Source of the DNA: a bacterium
GTDB taxonomy: Bacteria; Hinthialibacterota; Hinthialibacteria; OLB16
NCBI GenBank assembly: GCA_022072055.1
Contig: JAJVIK010000001.1
Span: forward strand, 1 to 64,000
Direction of reading: 5' to 3'
DNA: 64,000 bases
Shown here: piece after piece, positions 19,199 to 28,380 of the stretch
Layout: each line of letters opens with the position of its first letter
Numbering within the stretch: the first letter of the stretch is position 1
Position numbers and translations under genes: made by a program
The notes under the pieces: model-generated
What the model was told of the DNA's origin: nothing
Database searches by the model: none
What the model saw: only the letters and a program-made list of their open reading frames with translations

Positions 19199-21730
19199 AT
19201 GCCGGCGGGTTCTATGATCCCGGCGATGAAACTGAACCGCCCCCGGGTTTCCACCGTCCTTGCCGCGCCTGAGCCAAACCTGGCGTGGATGATCCTAGTC
19301 TGCCTGGCGCTGTTTGCGATTATCCCCCCTGTAAGAGCCGAGGAGGCAAAGTCCACTCCACCCCCGGCGGTGTTGGACCTTGTGGAAGGGCTTGCGCAAG
19401 CTCTCGATCAAGGCAGCGCGCGGGAGGATCTGATTCATCAGCTGAGGAGCGAAGCGGAAGTCGCGCGGGCTGCCCTTGAAGCCGCGCGCGCTCGCGTGGA
19501 GGCGCTGGAAGAAGTGCGGCGCGCTCTCGCGCTCCCCGATCCGGACGGGCCGACTCGGTCCGCCGAGCTGGTGGTCACCGACGAGGACCGTGACTTCTGG
19601 TCCTTCCTTCCCCTTTCCAAGGCGGAGCCGCCCCCGGTGAAGAACCAAGCGTGGTGTCGGACCGAGGTGGACCGATTCATTCTGGCCCGACTGGAGCAGG
19701 CGGGACTCGCCCCCGCGCCGGAGGCGAACAGGCGAACGCTGATCCGAAGGCTCTACTTCGACCTGATCGGTTTGCCGCCCCCCCCTGAGGAGGTCGAGGC
19801 ATTCCTGGCGGATAAGTCGGATGAGGCCTACGACAAGGCGGTGGACCGGCTCCTCGCCGATCCGCATTTCGGAGAGCGCTGGGGCAGGCATTGGCTCGAT
19901 CTCGCGCGTTACGCCGACAGCGACGGGTACGAGTTCGACAAGGAGCGTCCCACCGCCTACCCCTATCGTGACGCCGTGATCCGAGCGATGAACGAGGATC
20001 TCCCCTTCGACACCTTCCTCAAGTGGCAGCTCGCCGGGGATGAGATCGAGCCGGACAATCCGCTCGCTCGGGCGCTTACCGGCTTTTGCGCGAGCGGCCC
20101 CACGATCGACAATCAGGTCCTCGAGAAGAACCGCTACGATGAGCTCGATGACATTCTGGTCACCACTTGCTCCTCGATGCTCGCGCTCACCGTGGGCTGC
20201 GCGCGCTGTCATGACCACAAGTTCGAGCCGATCTCGATGCGGGACTACTACCGCATATTGGCGTTCTTCAATACGACCAAACGAGAGGAGATTCACCTTG
20301 CCACGCGCATCGAGGCCGATGCGGCTCGAAAACGAGAGGGGGAACTGACCAAGCGACAAGTCGAGGCGCGCGCGGCCCTTGACCAGTTTGTCTCCCCGTT
20401 TCGGACCCCGATTTTTGAATCCAAGCTCGCGTCGCTCCCGATCAACGCCACCGAGCAGAACCTCCTCCGCGCCCCCGAGGATCCGGCCAATCCTCCACAA
20501 CGCATGCTGCTCGACCTCTACCGTCAGGCAATCCGGGTCACGGACGATGAGTTGGTCGCCTCGATGACCGAAAGCCGGCAAATTCGCTGGGAGACCTTGA
20601 AGGAGGCGGTCGCCAATCTCGAGAAGGAGCTTGCGGAGCTTCCGACCAAGTGCCTCACGGTCACCGACTCCCAGGCGGAGCCGTTGCCCGCATACTTCCT
20701 CGCGCGCGGCGATCCGGACCAAAAGCAGGGCGAGGTTCAGCCAGGGTTCCTTTCGGTCCTTCGCCGGATCGGCGCCGAGGAGCGCCCGGTCCACATTCCA
20801 GTTCCGGATGGGGCGGTCACAACCCATCGCCGGCGTGCGCTCGCGGAGTGGATCACCGACGTGGAGAGCGGGGCGGGGCATCTGGCCGCGCGCGTGATTG
20901 CGAACCGTCTTTGGCGGCACCACTTTGGAGAAGGGCTTGTCCGAACCCCCAGCGATTTCGGGATGCAGGGAGACCGCCCCTCGCACCCGGAGCTTTTGGA
21001 TTGGCTCGCGGGGGAATTGATCCGAGGGGGTTGGAAGCTCAAACCGATCCATCGCCTCCTGGCGCGCAGCTCAGTTTACCGTCTCGGCACGGAATTCGAC
21101 GAAGGCAAGGCCGCCCAGGACCCGGAGAATCGTCTTCTCTGGCGGCGTCGCCCGGTTCGCCTGGAGGCGGAGCCGATCCGGGACGCCATCCTGGCGGTCA
21201 GCGGGAAGCTGAACGACGAAATGTATGGACCGGGGATTCATCCGAAGGTTCCGCGCGAGGCGATCGCGACCGGCTCCACCTACAAGTGGCCCGTGGATGT
21301 GGTGGATGGACCGGATACCTGGCGTCGGAGCATTTACATTTTCATGCGTCGCTCGGCGGTGTTCCCCATGTTGACCGTGTTTGATGGGACCGACGCCACG
21401 GCGAGTTGCGCGCGAAGAAAGGCCACCACGGTCCCCTTGCAGGCGCTGGAGCTCTTGAACAACGATTTCGCCCGTGAGCAGGCCGGGTATTTCGTGGAGC
21501 GCGCTCGGGCAAGAGTGGATGGCGGGACCGACGCATGGGTCCGGGAGGTCTTTGAAATCGCCCTCTCAAGACCTCCCAGCCAAAGGGAGCTTGAAACCGC
21601 GCGCGGGTTCCTCGATGCCCAGTCCAACCGTCACGAAGCATCGCCGGACAAGACCGCTCCCACCCGCCGGGCGCTCACCGACTTCTGCCAGGCGCTGATG
21701 AATCTGAATGAGTTTGTGTATGTGGACTAA
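19199..21730 (+). CDS. Secreted DUF1549/DUF1553 (PSD1-type) protein
   Basis: 843 residues from ATG 19199; ATGs at 19214 and 19226 are alternatives. Signal segment (WMILVCLALFAIIPPVRA), a short coiled coil (about 70-105), then DUF1549 with VDRFILARLE, LIRRLYFDLIGLPP and FGERWGRHWLDLARYADS, a CxxCH site GCARCHDHKFEP (about 334), and DUF1553 from LAEWITDVESG to the end (VIANRLWRHHFGEGLVRTPSDFG). These proteins abound in Planctomycetes and related groups, usually beside a DUF1501 gene, and are thought to serve in extracellular polysaccharide use. The true reaction is unknown. Its usual partner lies 4.1 kb away here. Confidence 0.9.
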   Translation: MPAGSMIPAMKLNRPRVSTVLAAPEPNLAWMILVCLALFAIIPPVRAEEAKSTPPPAVLDLVEGLAQALDQGSAREDLIHQLRSEAEVARAALEAARARVEALEEVRRALALPDPDGPTRSAELVVTDEDRDFWSFLPLSKAEPPPVKNQAWCRTEVDRFILARLEQAGLAPAPEANRRTLIRRLYFDLIGLPPPPEEVEAFLADKSDEAYDKAVDRLLADPHFGERWGRHWLDLARYADSDGYEFDKERPTAYPYRDAVIRAMNEDLPFDTFLKWQLAGDEIEPDNPLARALTGFCASGPTIDNQVLEKNRYDELDDILVTTCSSMLALTVGCARCHDHKFEPISMRDYYRILAFFNTTKREEIHLATRIEADAARKREGELTKRQVEARAALDQFVSPFRTPIFESKLASLPINATEQNLLRAPEDPANPPQRMLLDLYRQAIRVTDDELVASMTESRQIRWETLKEAVANLEKELAELPTKCLTVTDSQAEPLPAYFLARGDPDQKQGEVQPGFLSVLRRIGAEERPVHIPVPDGAVTTHRRRALAEWITDVESGAGHLAARVIANRLWRHHFGEGLVRTPSDFGMQGDRPSHPELLDWLAGELIRGGWKLKPIHRLLARSSVYRLGTEFDEGKAAQDPENRLLWRRRPVRLEAEPIRDAILAVSGKLNDEMYGPGIHPKVPREAIATGSTYKWPVDVVDGPDTWRRSIYIFMRRSAVFPMLTVFDGTDATASCARRKATTVPLQALELLNNDFAREQAGYFVERARARVDGGTDAWVREVFEIALSRPPSQRELETARGFLDAQSNRHEASPDKTAPTRRALTDFCQALMNLNEFVYVD

Positions 21731-21748
21731 GGCGGAGACGGGCCAGTG

Positions 21749-23299
21749 TCAACGGAGCAAGAGCAAAGATGGCAGGGAGATTGGGACGATCCGCGGATCG
21801 GGAATCACCACATCATCGGTGAGCGTGACCAGGATGCCGAAAGGCGCGTTGTAGACTGTCTTCTCAAGAAACGCCCGTAGACCCAAGGTGTCTCGATGGG
21901 GGTCTATCCGGCGACGGTACTTTATCTCCAAGGGGATCCTTTTCTCACCGATGGTGAGGATGTAATCCACCTCCGGCTCCGCACCGCGCTCGGGGAACCA
22001 CGCAAGGTCGAGATGTGGAATTCCGGAAAGGAAGTACCCCACCACACTCTCGGCGATGTGTCCGGCCAAGTCATGAAGATGGGGAGAGGCCTCCAAAGTG
22101 GCTTGATCGAGAGGAATCTTTTCCTGGAGCCACGCGGCGCGCAAGCCATGATCACAGAGGCAGACTTTGCGGTTCCCCTTTTTCCGCTTGAGTCGAACCT
22201 CAAGAGGCTCGACCAAACGGACAAGCAAGGCTCCATCCAGGAACCGGAGATAGCTGAGGATCCGGTTCCAGCCGATGTTTGAATGGAGGGCCTGCTTAAT
22301 CTCTTGGACAAATACGGCTTGCCCGGGAGCTTGCCCGGCGTAACGGCAAGCGAGGCGGAAGACTTCCTCCAGGAGCAGGGTGTCACGCTTGGCGCCCCTC
22401 GACCCAATCCTCAGATCATGTTGGATGGCCCGCTTGATTACGGTCTCGCTGAGGTGGCCGGCCACTTCAGCCCAGGGAACATCCGTTTGACCCTGGGACA
22501 TCGGATATCCGCCTCTTTCGGAAAAGGATGAGAAGCACCTGTCCCGAATGCTTCGATTCGCCAAACCATCCGCGGCGCCACCCCGCCAGAAATCAGGATC
22601 AAGGAGGGGCTCCAAGCCGTTCTCAGGCAACGCGGGTTGAAGGGTGACTCCCTCGCGTAGACCTGCAATCTCCCGGAGCAGCAGGGTCCCAAGTTCCACT
22701 TGTGTGATTCTCCCCGCCAAGCTGTCACGTCCAGCCTCAATTCGCAGGGCGGAGCTGCCGGTGACCAGAACTTTTGCGGTGTGATGGTCCACCAGCGCCT
22801 TGAGCTGGGGGGCCCAGTCTGACAGGTTCTGGACCTCGTCGAAGAAGAGGTAAGCGGGTTCTCCAGCATGGGCCGCTTCGTTGAAGGTCCTTCCGAGTAT
22901 CCGGTTCTCGAACCACCTTCCGATCGCCAGGATCGGATCGATCAGACCTGAAAGAGATTCAATTTCATCAAACTGAACCTGGAGGATTCGATTCGGATGG
23001 ACACCTTTGTCCCGGATCAGGTGGGCAATGACCTGTTGCTGAAGAGTGGTCTTGCCGACTTGACGTGGACCGCGGAGAACGGTAACAGGAGCAAGGCTAC
23101 TGTGGAGTCTGCGGAGTGTCGTGTGGAAGACCCACCTATGGTAGGGGGGCATGAGAGGTCCTGGCTTGCCCTCCCACCAGGGGTTCGTGCTTCGGAGAAA
23201 CTCCTCCAGCGCGGGGGGGAGTCGCTCCTTGTCAAAGACATCCCTGAAAGGCGTCTCTACGTTGGCTCTCAATACCGTGGACTCCTCGGTTGAAGACAC
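21749..23299 (-). CDS. AAA-fold ATPase with DUF4143 domain
   Basis: 516 residues with a GTG start. Walker A is LRGPRQVGKTT (about residues 75-85), Walker B AYLFFDEVQN, and a sensor-like LVTGSSALRI follows; together these are the AAA_14 domain. The C-terminal DUF4143 region carries a nuclease-like signature (EVDYILTIGEKRIPLEIKYRR), resembling the D..ExK core of PD-(D/E)XK enzymes. Proteins of this pair are widespread and are suspected to act on DNA or as ATP-dependent regulators, without a settled function. It lies 11 bases downstream of the DUF4838 gene and converges with the DUF1549/1553 gene. Confidence 0.82.
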   Translation of the reverse strand: MSSTEESTVLRANVETPFRDVFDKERLPPALEEFLRSTNPWWEGKPGPLMPPYHRWVFHTTLRRLHSSLAPVTVLRGPRQVGKTTLQQQVIAHLIRDKGVHPNRILQVQFDEIESLSGLIDPILAIGRWFENRILGRTFNEAAHAGEPAYLFFDEVQNLSDWAPQLKALVDHHTAKVLVTGSSALRIEAGRDSLAGRITQVELGTLLLREIAGLREGVTLQPALPENGLEPLLDPDFWRGGAADGLANRSIRDRCFSSFSERGGYPMSQGQTDVPWAEVAGHLSETVIKRAIQHDLRIGSRGAKRDTLLLEEVFRLACRYAGQAPGQAVFVQEIKQALHSNIGWNRILSYLRFLDGALLVRLVEPLEVRLKRKKGNRKVCLCDHGLRAAWLQEKIPLDQATLEASPHLHDLAGHIAESVVGYFLSGIPHLDLAWFPERGAEPEVDYILTIGEKRIPLEIKYRRRIDPHRDTLGLRAFLEKTVYNAPFGILVTLTDDVVIPDPRIVPISLPSLLLLR

Positions 23300-23310
23300 T
23301 TTAGAGAAAG

Positions 23311-25668
23311 CTAACGGACCTCAATTCTTCGCGCAAGCGACGGCAGGAACTCCCCAATCTCCCGCTCCAAAATTTCGATCTTCGCGCGAACCATGTCGGC
23401 CATGTGCGAGAAGGTGTGGTCGCCGCCATAGTAGCAGTCCAGGCGCATGTCGGCCTCTGCGATCCCAAGCGCCCCGCGAGCGTTGGCGAGCTCGTCCGAG
23501 AGCGCTTCTTCCCAGCGGGCCAAAAGAACCTTGGCTTCGGCAACCTCGGTTTCGCCGCGCGACGCTTGATCCGCGAGGGACACGAGGCGATCTCGAATCC
23601 GGCAGGACTCATGGAAATTCGCCTGGGTCCGCGCGGTGGCGGCGAACCACAGGATCGGAAGGCGCTCCGATTCGAAGGTCAGGCGGTGACGGTCCTCGAC
23701 GAGCGGAGAGGCCGCCTCAATCTCCCTCGCCGCCTGGGAGAGCAGGTCCGCCATGCCGCGGTACATCCTCGCGAAAACCGGAACATCTCCCCTCGGCGAA
23801 GTCAGGAAGGTGGGACGGAGCTTGACCCCTTCCGAGTCGGTCATCTCGGCCATGAAAAGGTAACGCCCGAAGAACACCTCCGGTACGGTCGCCTTGGGGT
23901 CCGCGCACATCGGGTGAGCCGGACCGAGGTAGTACGGCCCGGTGTAGTAGGGGGGAATCTCCGGCGAGAGAGGGATCGCCTCGGAAACCAGCCGCCAAGC
24001 CTCGCGCAGATGGGGCGCGGCGCTCTTCCCCGCGAGTCGAGCGGCCAGCGCTCCCAGGACCTGCTCCTTGTCTGGAGCCGGATCCCACCAGAAGAACTTG
24101 TTGACTTCCGCCGCGCTCGTTCCGTAGTTCGGGCGGAAGGCCGGGAAGACCCAGGCCCCATCGGCTCCGCAGGAGTCCAGCGCCACGGCGCGGTCCGCCC
24201 AGCGGTCCATGCAGGGAATCTGCGGGAGTCGGGGAGCCTCAAAGCCGAGCTCCGGCTCGCTCTTGAGGAAGATCGGAATGCCGCGCGCTCGGCAGGCTTC
24301 GATCTGCTTCTTCGCGCGCTCACCCGGTCCGATCAAATCGATGCTGTAATCCCAAAGGTGCTTGCGGACTCCATCCCCTTTTTCGACATACTCATCCTTT
24401 TCGATCTCGGTGAAGATGCCGGTTCCGGGACCAAGCTTCTCGATAAACCCAATCTGCTCCTTGTCTTTCGACCAGACATGCTCTGCGGAATAGGGCCAAG
24501 CGACAATCACCGCCTCGGGATTGGCGCGCCGAGCGGCCTCGGCGAAGAGGTTGCAGAGGTTTGAGACCACGGTTTCCGCGCCAAGGGCCTCGCAGCGCGG
24601 GCAGTTGGTGTGTCCCTTCTGGGTCCCGAAGGAACGCATGAAGCAGTGATAGGTCCCCTCGCCGCCGATGATCACCACCGCACCCGCCAGGCCCGGAGCG
24701 GCGCGGAAGATCCCTTCCACGGTCTCGCTCAGGTATTGCTTGACCAAAGGGTGCTCCGTGCAGAGGACATACTCCCCGTCGGCCTTCCAAGTGAGCGCGC
24801 CTCGAAGCTCGGGATGGTTCTTGAAGACCGGATGGTCATTCGGGAATTTCTGCCTCGTGTCGAAGAAGGCGAAGGGGCGCAGCCCATGCTCGGTTGCTTC
24901 TTCAACCGCGTTCCTTGTCGAGTCCAGAGCGCCGGCAACACGGCGATCCGCAAGTTCCGGGATGCAGTCGCTCGTCGAGAGGGAGTACAGGCTTCCCCCA
25001 CCGGCGAACAGGGCGTTATACCCCATGAACACAAGGTCGCGATGCGAGCCCATCGAGGGAACCGCCCCCAGTCGGACCGGAAGCCGAGGTTTGCGGAGCT
25101 CGCTTCCCTGCTCCAGGAAAGGCGCCTCCCGAAAACCGATGCGGTCCACCAGGCGCACGATGCTATCCCGCAAACCGTCTGGGTCCGCTCCCGCGATGCG
25201 GACTGAATCCTTTGCAACTTCGATGGTGAACGAACCAGGAGATCCCTCTTCGCCGCCGCCGGTTTCAGAGAGTTCAATGGTGGATGCGGATGCGACCCCT
25301 CGGAAAACTCCACTTCCCAACGGGAGGGAGAGGTTCATCCTGTCTCTGAAGAACTCGGCCAAGTTGGCCGCCATCCATTTGGATGCGGGGAGCGCCGCAT
25401 CGGGGATCAGGATCCTCCACTCCGAAGTGAGGGCTGTCTCGCTCTCGGTCGGTTGAGCTCCCGGGTCGCGGGTGAAACGAGAGAAATAGTTCTTCGAAAG
25501 AGCCGAAAAGGGAGAGGCGGAATAGGCCTCGGAGGTTTCCTTCCCCAATCGTGCCCCGATTTCGGCCAGGGTTTCCGCGCTCACGGTATCTGAGAATAGC
25601 GCGGTGATTACGGCCAGGAATAGGCTGCGGGAGCATGGCAAATTGGATTTTCTCGGTGGGTTTCGCAT
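23311..25668 (-). CDS. Secreted DUF4838-type glycosidase-like protein
   Basis: 785 residues. N-terminal signal (RSLFLAVITALFSDTVSA). A GH20/GH67-type helper domain (WRILIPDAALPASKWMAANLAEFF) precedes a TIM-barrel-like region with features of DUF4838: NDHPVFKNHPELRGALTWKA, VVIIGGEGTYHCFMRSFG, HTNCPRCEALG and AVIVAWPYSAEHVW. The C-terminal third is helical. The family is linked to alpha-glucuronidase-like folds and glycan degradation in Bacteroidetes, Verrucomicrobia and Planctomycetes; substrate is unknown. There is no clear ribosome binding site at the ATG. It is divergent from the DUF1501 gene. Confidence 0.78.
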   Translation of the reverse strand: MRNPPRKSNLPCSRSLFLAVITALFSDTVSAETLAEIGARLGKETSEAYSASPFSALSKNYFSRFTRDPGAQPTESETALTSEWRILIPDAALPASKWMAANLAEFFRDRMNLSLPLGSGVFRGVASASTIELSETGGGEEGSPGSFTIEVAKDSVRIAGADPDGLRDSIVRLVDRIGFREAPFLEQGSELRKPRLPVRLGAVPSMGSHRDLVFMGYNALFAGGGSLYSLSTSDCIPELADRRVAGALDSTRNAVEEATEHGLRPFAFFDTRQKFPNDHPVFKNHPELRGALTWKADGEYVLCTEHPLVKQYLSETVEGIFRAAPGLAGAVVIIGGEGTYHCFMRSFGTQKGHTNCPRCEALGAETVVSNLCNLFAEAARRANPEAVIVAWPYSAEHVWSKDKEQIGFIEKLGPGTGIFTEIEKDEYVEKGDGVRKHLWDYSIDLIGPGERAKKQIEACRARGIPIFLKSEPELGFEAPRLPQIPCMDRWADRAVALDSCGADGAWVFPAFRPNYGTSAAEVNKFFWWDPAPDKEQVLGALAARLAGKSAAPHLREAWRLVSEAIPLSPEIPPYYTGPYYLGPAHPMCADPKATVPEVFFGRYLFMAEMTDSEGVKLRPTFLTSPRGDVPVFARMYRGMADLLSQAAREIEAASPLVEDRHRLTFESERLPILWFAATARTQANFHESCRIRDRLVSLADQASRGETEVAEAKVLLARWEEALSDELANARGALGIAEADMRLDCYYGGDHTFSHMADMVRAKIEILEREIGEFLPSLARRIEVR

Positions 25669-25815
25669 GGGGTAGGGTTTCGCATGGCGCGGGGCAGGTC
25701 AAGTTGAGGCGAGAAGAGGACGCCGCAGGGAATTCCGGCGGTGAAAATTCCGTTTGCGCCAAGGCCGGAGTTTCCTCTATGATTCAAACCGAGTATTAAA
25801 GCGGACCGCCCCCCC

Positions 25816-27282
25816 ATGCCGACCCGAATTCTCCATCCGAGCGTTGCGCCTCACCCACTCGAAGTCACCGCCAGCCGCCGGGAGTTCCTCAAGCGGGCGG
25901 GCGCGGGGTTTGGGATGCTCGGCCTCGCGGGGCTTCTGGACAGTGAGGGGTGTCTGGCCGAGGCGGTGGAAAGCCGCCTGCTCGACCCGCTCGCGCCGCG
26001 ACCCGGCCACTTCCCCGCCAAGGCCAAATCGGTGATCTGGCTCTTCATGTATGGCGGTCCCAGCGGGTTCGATCTCTTCGATCCCAAACCGGAACTCCAG
26101 AAGAACGACGGCAAGGCGCTGGAGGGGAAAGGGAAGATCGAGACCTTCAATCCCAATCCCGGGCCGCTGATGAAATCCCCCTACGAGTTCAGGCAGCATG
26201 GACAGAGCGGGGCCTGGGTTTCGGAGAAATTCCCGGCGCTCGCAGGGTGCGTGGATGACATCGCGTTCCTCAAGGCGGTCACTTGCGAGAGCAACAACCA
26301 CGCCCCAGCGCTTTTCCAGCTCAACACCGGCATGACACGGGTCGGGTTCCCCTCGGTGGGTTCCTGGACCATGTATGGACTTGGCTCGGAAAACCGTGAC
26401 CTGCCGGGTTTTGTGGTGATGTACGATCCGCGCGGAGGCCCCATCGGCGGGCCCCAGAATTGGGGTTCCGGGTTCCTCCCAAGCAGCTATCAGGCAACCC
26501 CATTTCGTCCCACGGGGACCCCGATCCTGAACCTGAGGCGGCCCGCGGACCTCACCGAGGAGACCCAACGCGCGCAGCTGGACTTGATCGCGGAGCTGAA
26601 CCGGGGGCACTTGGAGGAGCATCCGGGAGAGCCGGACCTGCAGGCTCGAATCGAGAGCTATGAGCTGGCCTATCGGATGCAGGTCGAGGCCCCGGAGCTG
26701 GTGGACCTATCGGGGGAGAGCGACGAGACCAAGCGGCTCTACGGGATGGATCGTGAGGTCTCGAGCTATTTCGGGACTCAGCTCCTTCTGGCGCGGCGGA
26801 TGGTCGAGCGCGGAGTTCGTTTCGTTCAGGTCTACAGCGGCGGAGGGCATCAGCAGGATAGCTGGGACGCCCATTTCGGCCTCAAGGTCAATCATGATCT
26901 GCACTGCGCGGAGACCGATGTCCCGATGGCAGGACTCCTTACAGACTTGAAACGTCGCGGGCTTCTTGAATCAACCCTGGTGGTGTGGGGCGGAGAGTTC
27001 GGAAGGATGCCGATGTCCCAGGGCGGGGTTGGGCGGGACCACAACCAGCTCGGCTTTGTGATGTGGATGGCGGGGGGCGGGACCAAGGGGGGAGCCAGTT
27101 ACGGGGAGACCGATGAAGTCGGGTATCGCGCGGCGGTTGATCCGACCAGCGTGCATGATGTTCACGCCACAATCCTGCATCTTCTCGGAATCGACCACAC
27201 CCGTCTCACCTACCGTCACAACGGACGTCAATTCCGTCTGACCGATGTGGCGGGGAACGTGATCCACAAGGTGATTGCCTGA
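25816..27282 (+). CDS. DUF1501 (sulfatase-like fold) Tat-exported protein
   Basis: 488 residues with a Tat signal: SRREFLKRAGAGFGMLGLAGLL (the RR motif is at about residues 20-21). The DUF1501 core is recognised from SVIWLFMYGGPSGFDLFDPKPEL, HGQSGAWVSEKFPALAGCVDDIAF, WTMYGLGSENRDLPGFVVM and the metal-site-like LVVWGGEFGRMP...VGRDHNQLGF. The family has an alkaline-phosphatase/sulfatase-type fold and is normally encoded directly after a DUF1549/DUF1553 protein, with which it probably works outside the cytoplasm. Here the partner is on the same strand but separated by two inverted genes. Confidence 0.9.
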   Translation: MPTRILHPSVAPHPLEVTASRREFLKRAGAGFGMLGLAGLLDSEGCLAEAVESRLLDPLAPRPGHFPAKAKSVIWLFMYGGPSGFDLFDPKPELQKNDGKALEGKGKIETFNPNPGPLMKSPYEFRQHGQSGAWVSEKFPALAGCVDDIAFLKAVTCESNNHAPALFQLNTGMTRVGFPSVGSWTMYGLGSENRDLPGFVVMYDPRGGPIGGPQNWGSGFLPSSYQATPFRPTGTPILNLRRPADLTEETQRAQLDLIAELNRGHLEEHPGEPDLQARIESYELAYRMQVEAPELVDLSGESDETKRLYGMDREVSSYFGTQLLLARRMVERGVRFVQVYSGGGHQQDSWDAHFGLKVNHDLHCAETDVPMAGLLTDLKRRGLLESTLVVWGGEFGRMPMSQGGVGRDHNQLGFVMWMAGGGTKGGASYGETDEVGYRAAVDPTSVHDVHATILHLLGIDHTRLTYRHNGRQFRLTDVAGNVIHKVIA

Positions 27283-27284
27283 GT

Positions 27285-27668
27285 TCAGGCGGGCCTGTCG
27301 GTTTCAAGCCCGGCGAGAATCATGGGAAGCGGTTGAAGCTCGCGCTTGAGGGGATTCAGGCTCAGGCCGAGCGCCTCAAGAGTGAGGGAGCCAAGGAGTC
27401 TGGAGTCCCCTTCCTCCCCAAAGATGACATCCGCCACTCCCACGCGGTCCATGTATCGGAAAAGCGCCCCACCCTTCTTTCGCAGAATCTTGGACCCATC
27501 CGCAAGACGGAAGGTCTGCTCATCGAAAGGCTTGATTCCCAGACGATCCAGGACTTCCCCCGGAACCACGGAATAAACCGCTCCGGAGTCGATCAGAAAC
27601 TCAACCGACTCTGTCTTCTCCGGTGCGGAGATATTGGCGATCTCGAGCTCCAGATAGGTCAGGCCCAT
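27285..27668 (-). CDS. Retropepsin-like (clan AA, AF_0612-type) aspartyl protease
   Basis: 127 residues. The start at 27668 (MGLTYLELEIANIS) is supported by GGGAGG 9 bases upstream. The active-site motif is EFLIDSGAVYSVVP, with Ser in place of the more usual Thr after Asp, a common variant of this family. The signature DVIFGEEGDSRLLGSLTLEALG follows. It is a different branch from the retropepsin at 13994, which it matches in length and layout but little in sequence. It starts 16 bases after the GNAT gene and probably shares its transcript. Confidence 0.8.
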   Translation of the reverse strand: MGLTYLELEIANISAPEKTESVEFLIDSGAVYSVVPGEVLDRLGIKPFDEQTFRLADGSKILRKKGGALFRYMDRVGVADVIFGEEGDSRLLGSLTLEALGLSLNPLKRELQPLPMILAGLETDRPA

Positions 27669-27684
27669 CGGTCCTTTTCCTCCC

Positions 27685-28302
27685 TTATTCGGACTCCGAC
27701 GTTGTGGGCGCAAAGCGCAGACCGGGAACCAGTCGCTGCAGGTCGATGACTTGCGGAAGTTCCGGCGGCGGCCCCACCGGACCTTCCGGAAACGGGCGAA
27801 AGTCGTAAATCACCGCCACCTCATCGCAGATCGGGAACTTGTGACAATGAATGCAGTCCGACCACACCTTGCGCGGAAGAAGGTTCTTGTCCAGAACCCG
27901 GAAGCCCAGCGAGGTGAAAAAGCGGGTGGCATAGGTCAGCGCGAAAACTCGTCCCACGCGAAGGCGCTCGGCTTCCTCCAGCAGGGCGCGGGTCACCGCC
28001 TTCCCCGCTCCGCGCCCCTGGAACTCCTCATCCACCGCGAGGGAGCGGATTTCCGCCAGATCCTCCCAGAGAACATGAAGCGCGCCCACCGCGATCACTC
28101 GATCTCCATCCACCCCGACCTGGAAATCGCGCACGGATTCATAGAGCTCGCCGAGGGTCTTGGGGAGCATGGCCCCCTTGAGAGCATTGGGGTCGATCAG
28201 TTCCTTGATGCGGGGGACATCCCCCACCTCGGCGGGCCGGATGATCCACTCGGCGCGCTCGGCTTCGGGAAGGGCCACCGTGCTTGAGGGGCTTTCATTC
28301 AT
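27685..28302 (-). CDS. GNAT acetyltransferase, single-domain N-acetylglutamate-synthase type
   Basis: 205 residues from ATG 28302 (AAGGA upstream). The acetyl-CoA loop reads IRSLAVDEEFQGRGAGKAV. The C-terminal segment LTYATRFFTSLGFRVLDKNLLPRKVWSDCIHCHKFPICDEVAVIY is diagnostic for the short ArgA-like N-acetylglutamate synthases that lack the kinase-like domain. The CxxC...C cysteines may bind metal or report redox state. Role: first step of arginine synthesis, glutamate to N-acetylglutamate. No other arg genes lie in the window. Confidence 0.82.
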   Translation of the reverse strand: MNESPSSTVALPEAERAEWIIRPAEVGDVPRIKELIDPNALKGAMLPKTLGELYESVRDFQVGVDGDRVIAVGALHVLWEDLAEIRSLAVDEEFQGRGAGKAVTRALLEEAERLRVGRVFALTYATRFFTSLGFRVLDKNLLPRKVWSDCIHCHKFPICDEVAVIYDFRPFPEGPVGPPPELPQVIDLQRLVPGLRFAPTTSESE

Positions 28303-28380
28303 GTAATCAGTCCTTGTTTCCACTTGAAACCATTGTATTTCATCACAATGGGGTTAGAAGGGGAAGGAAAAAACCCGGCG

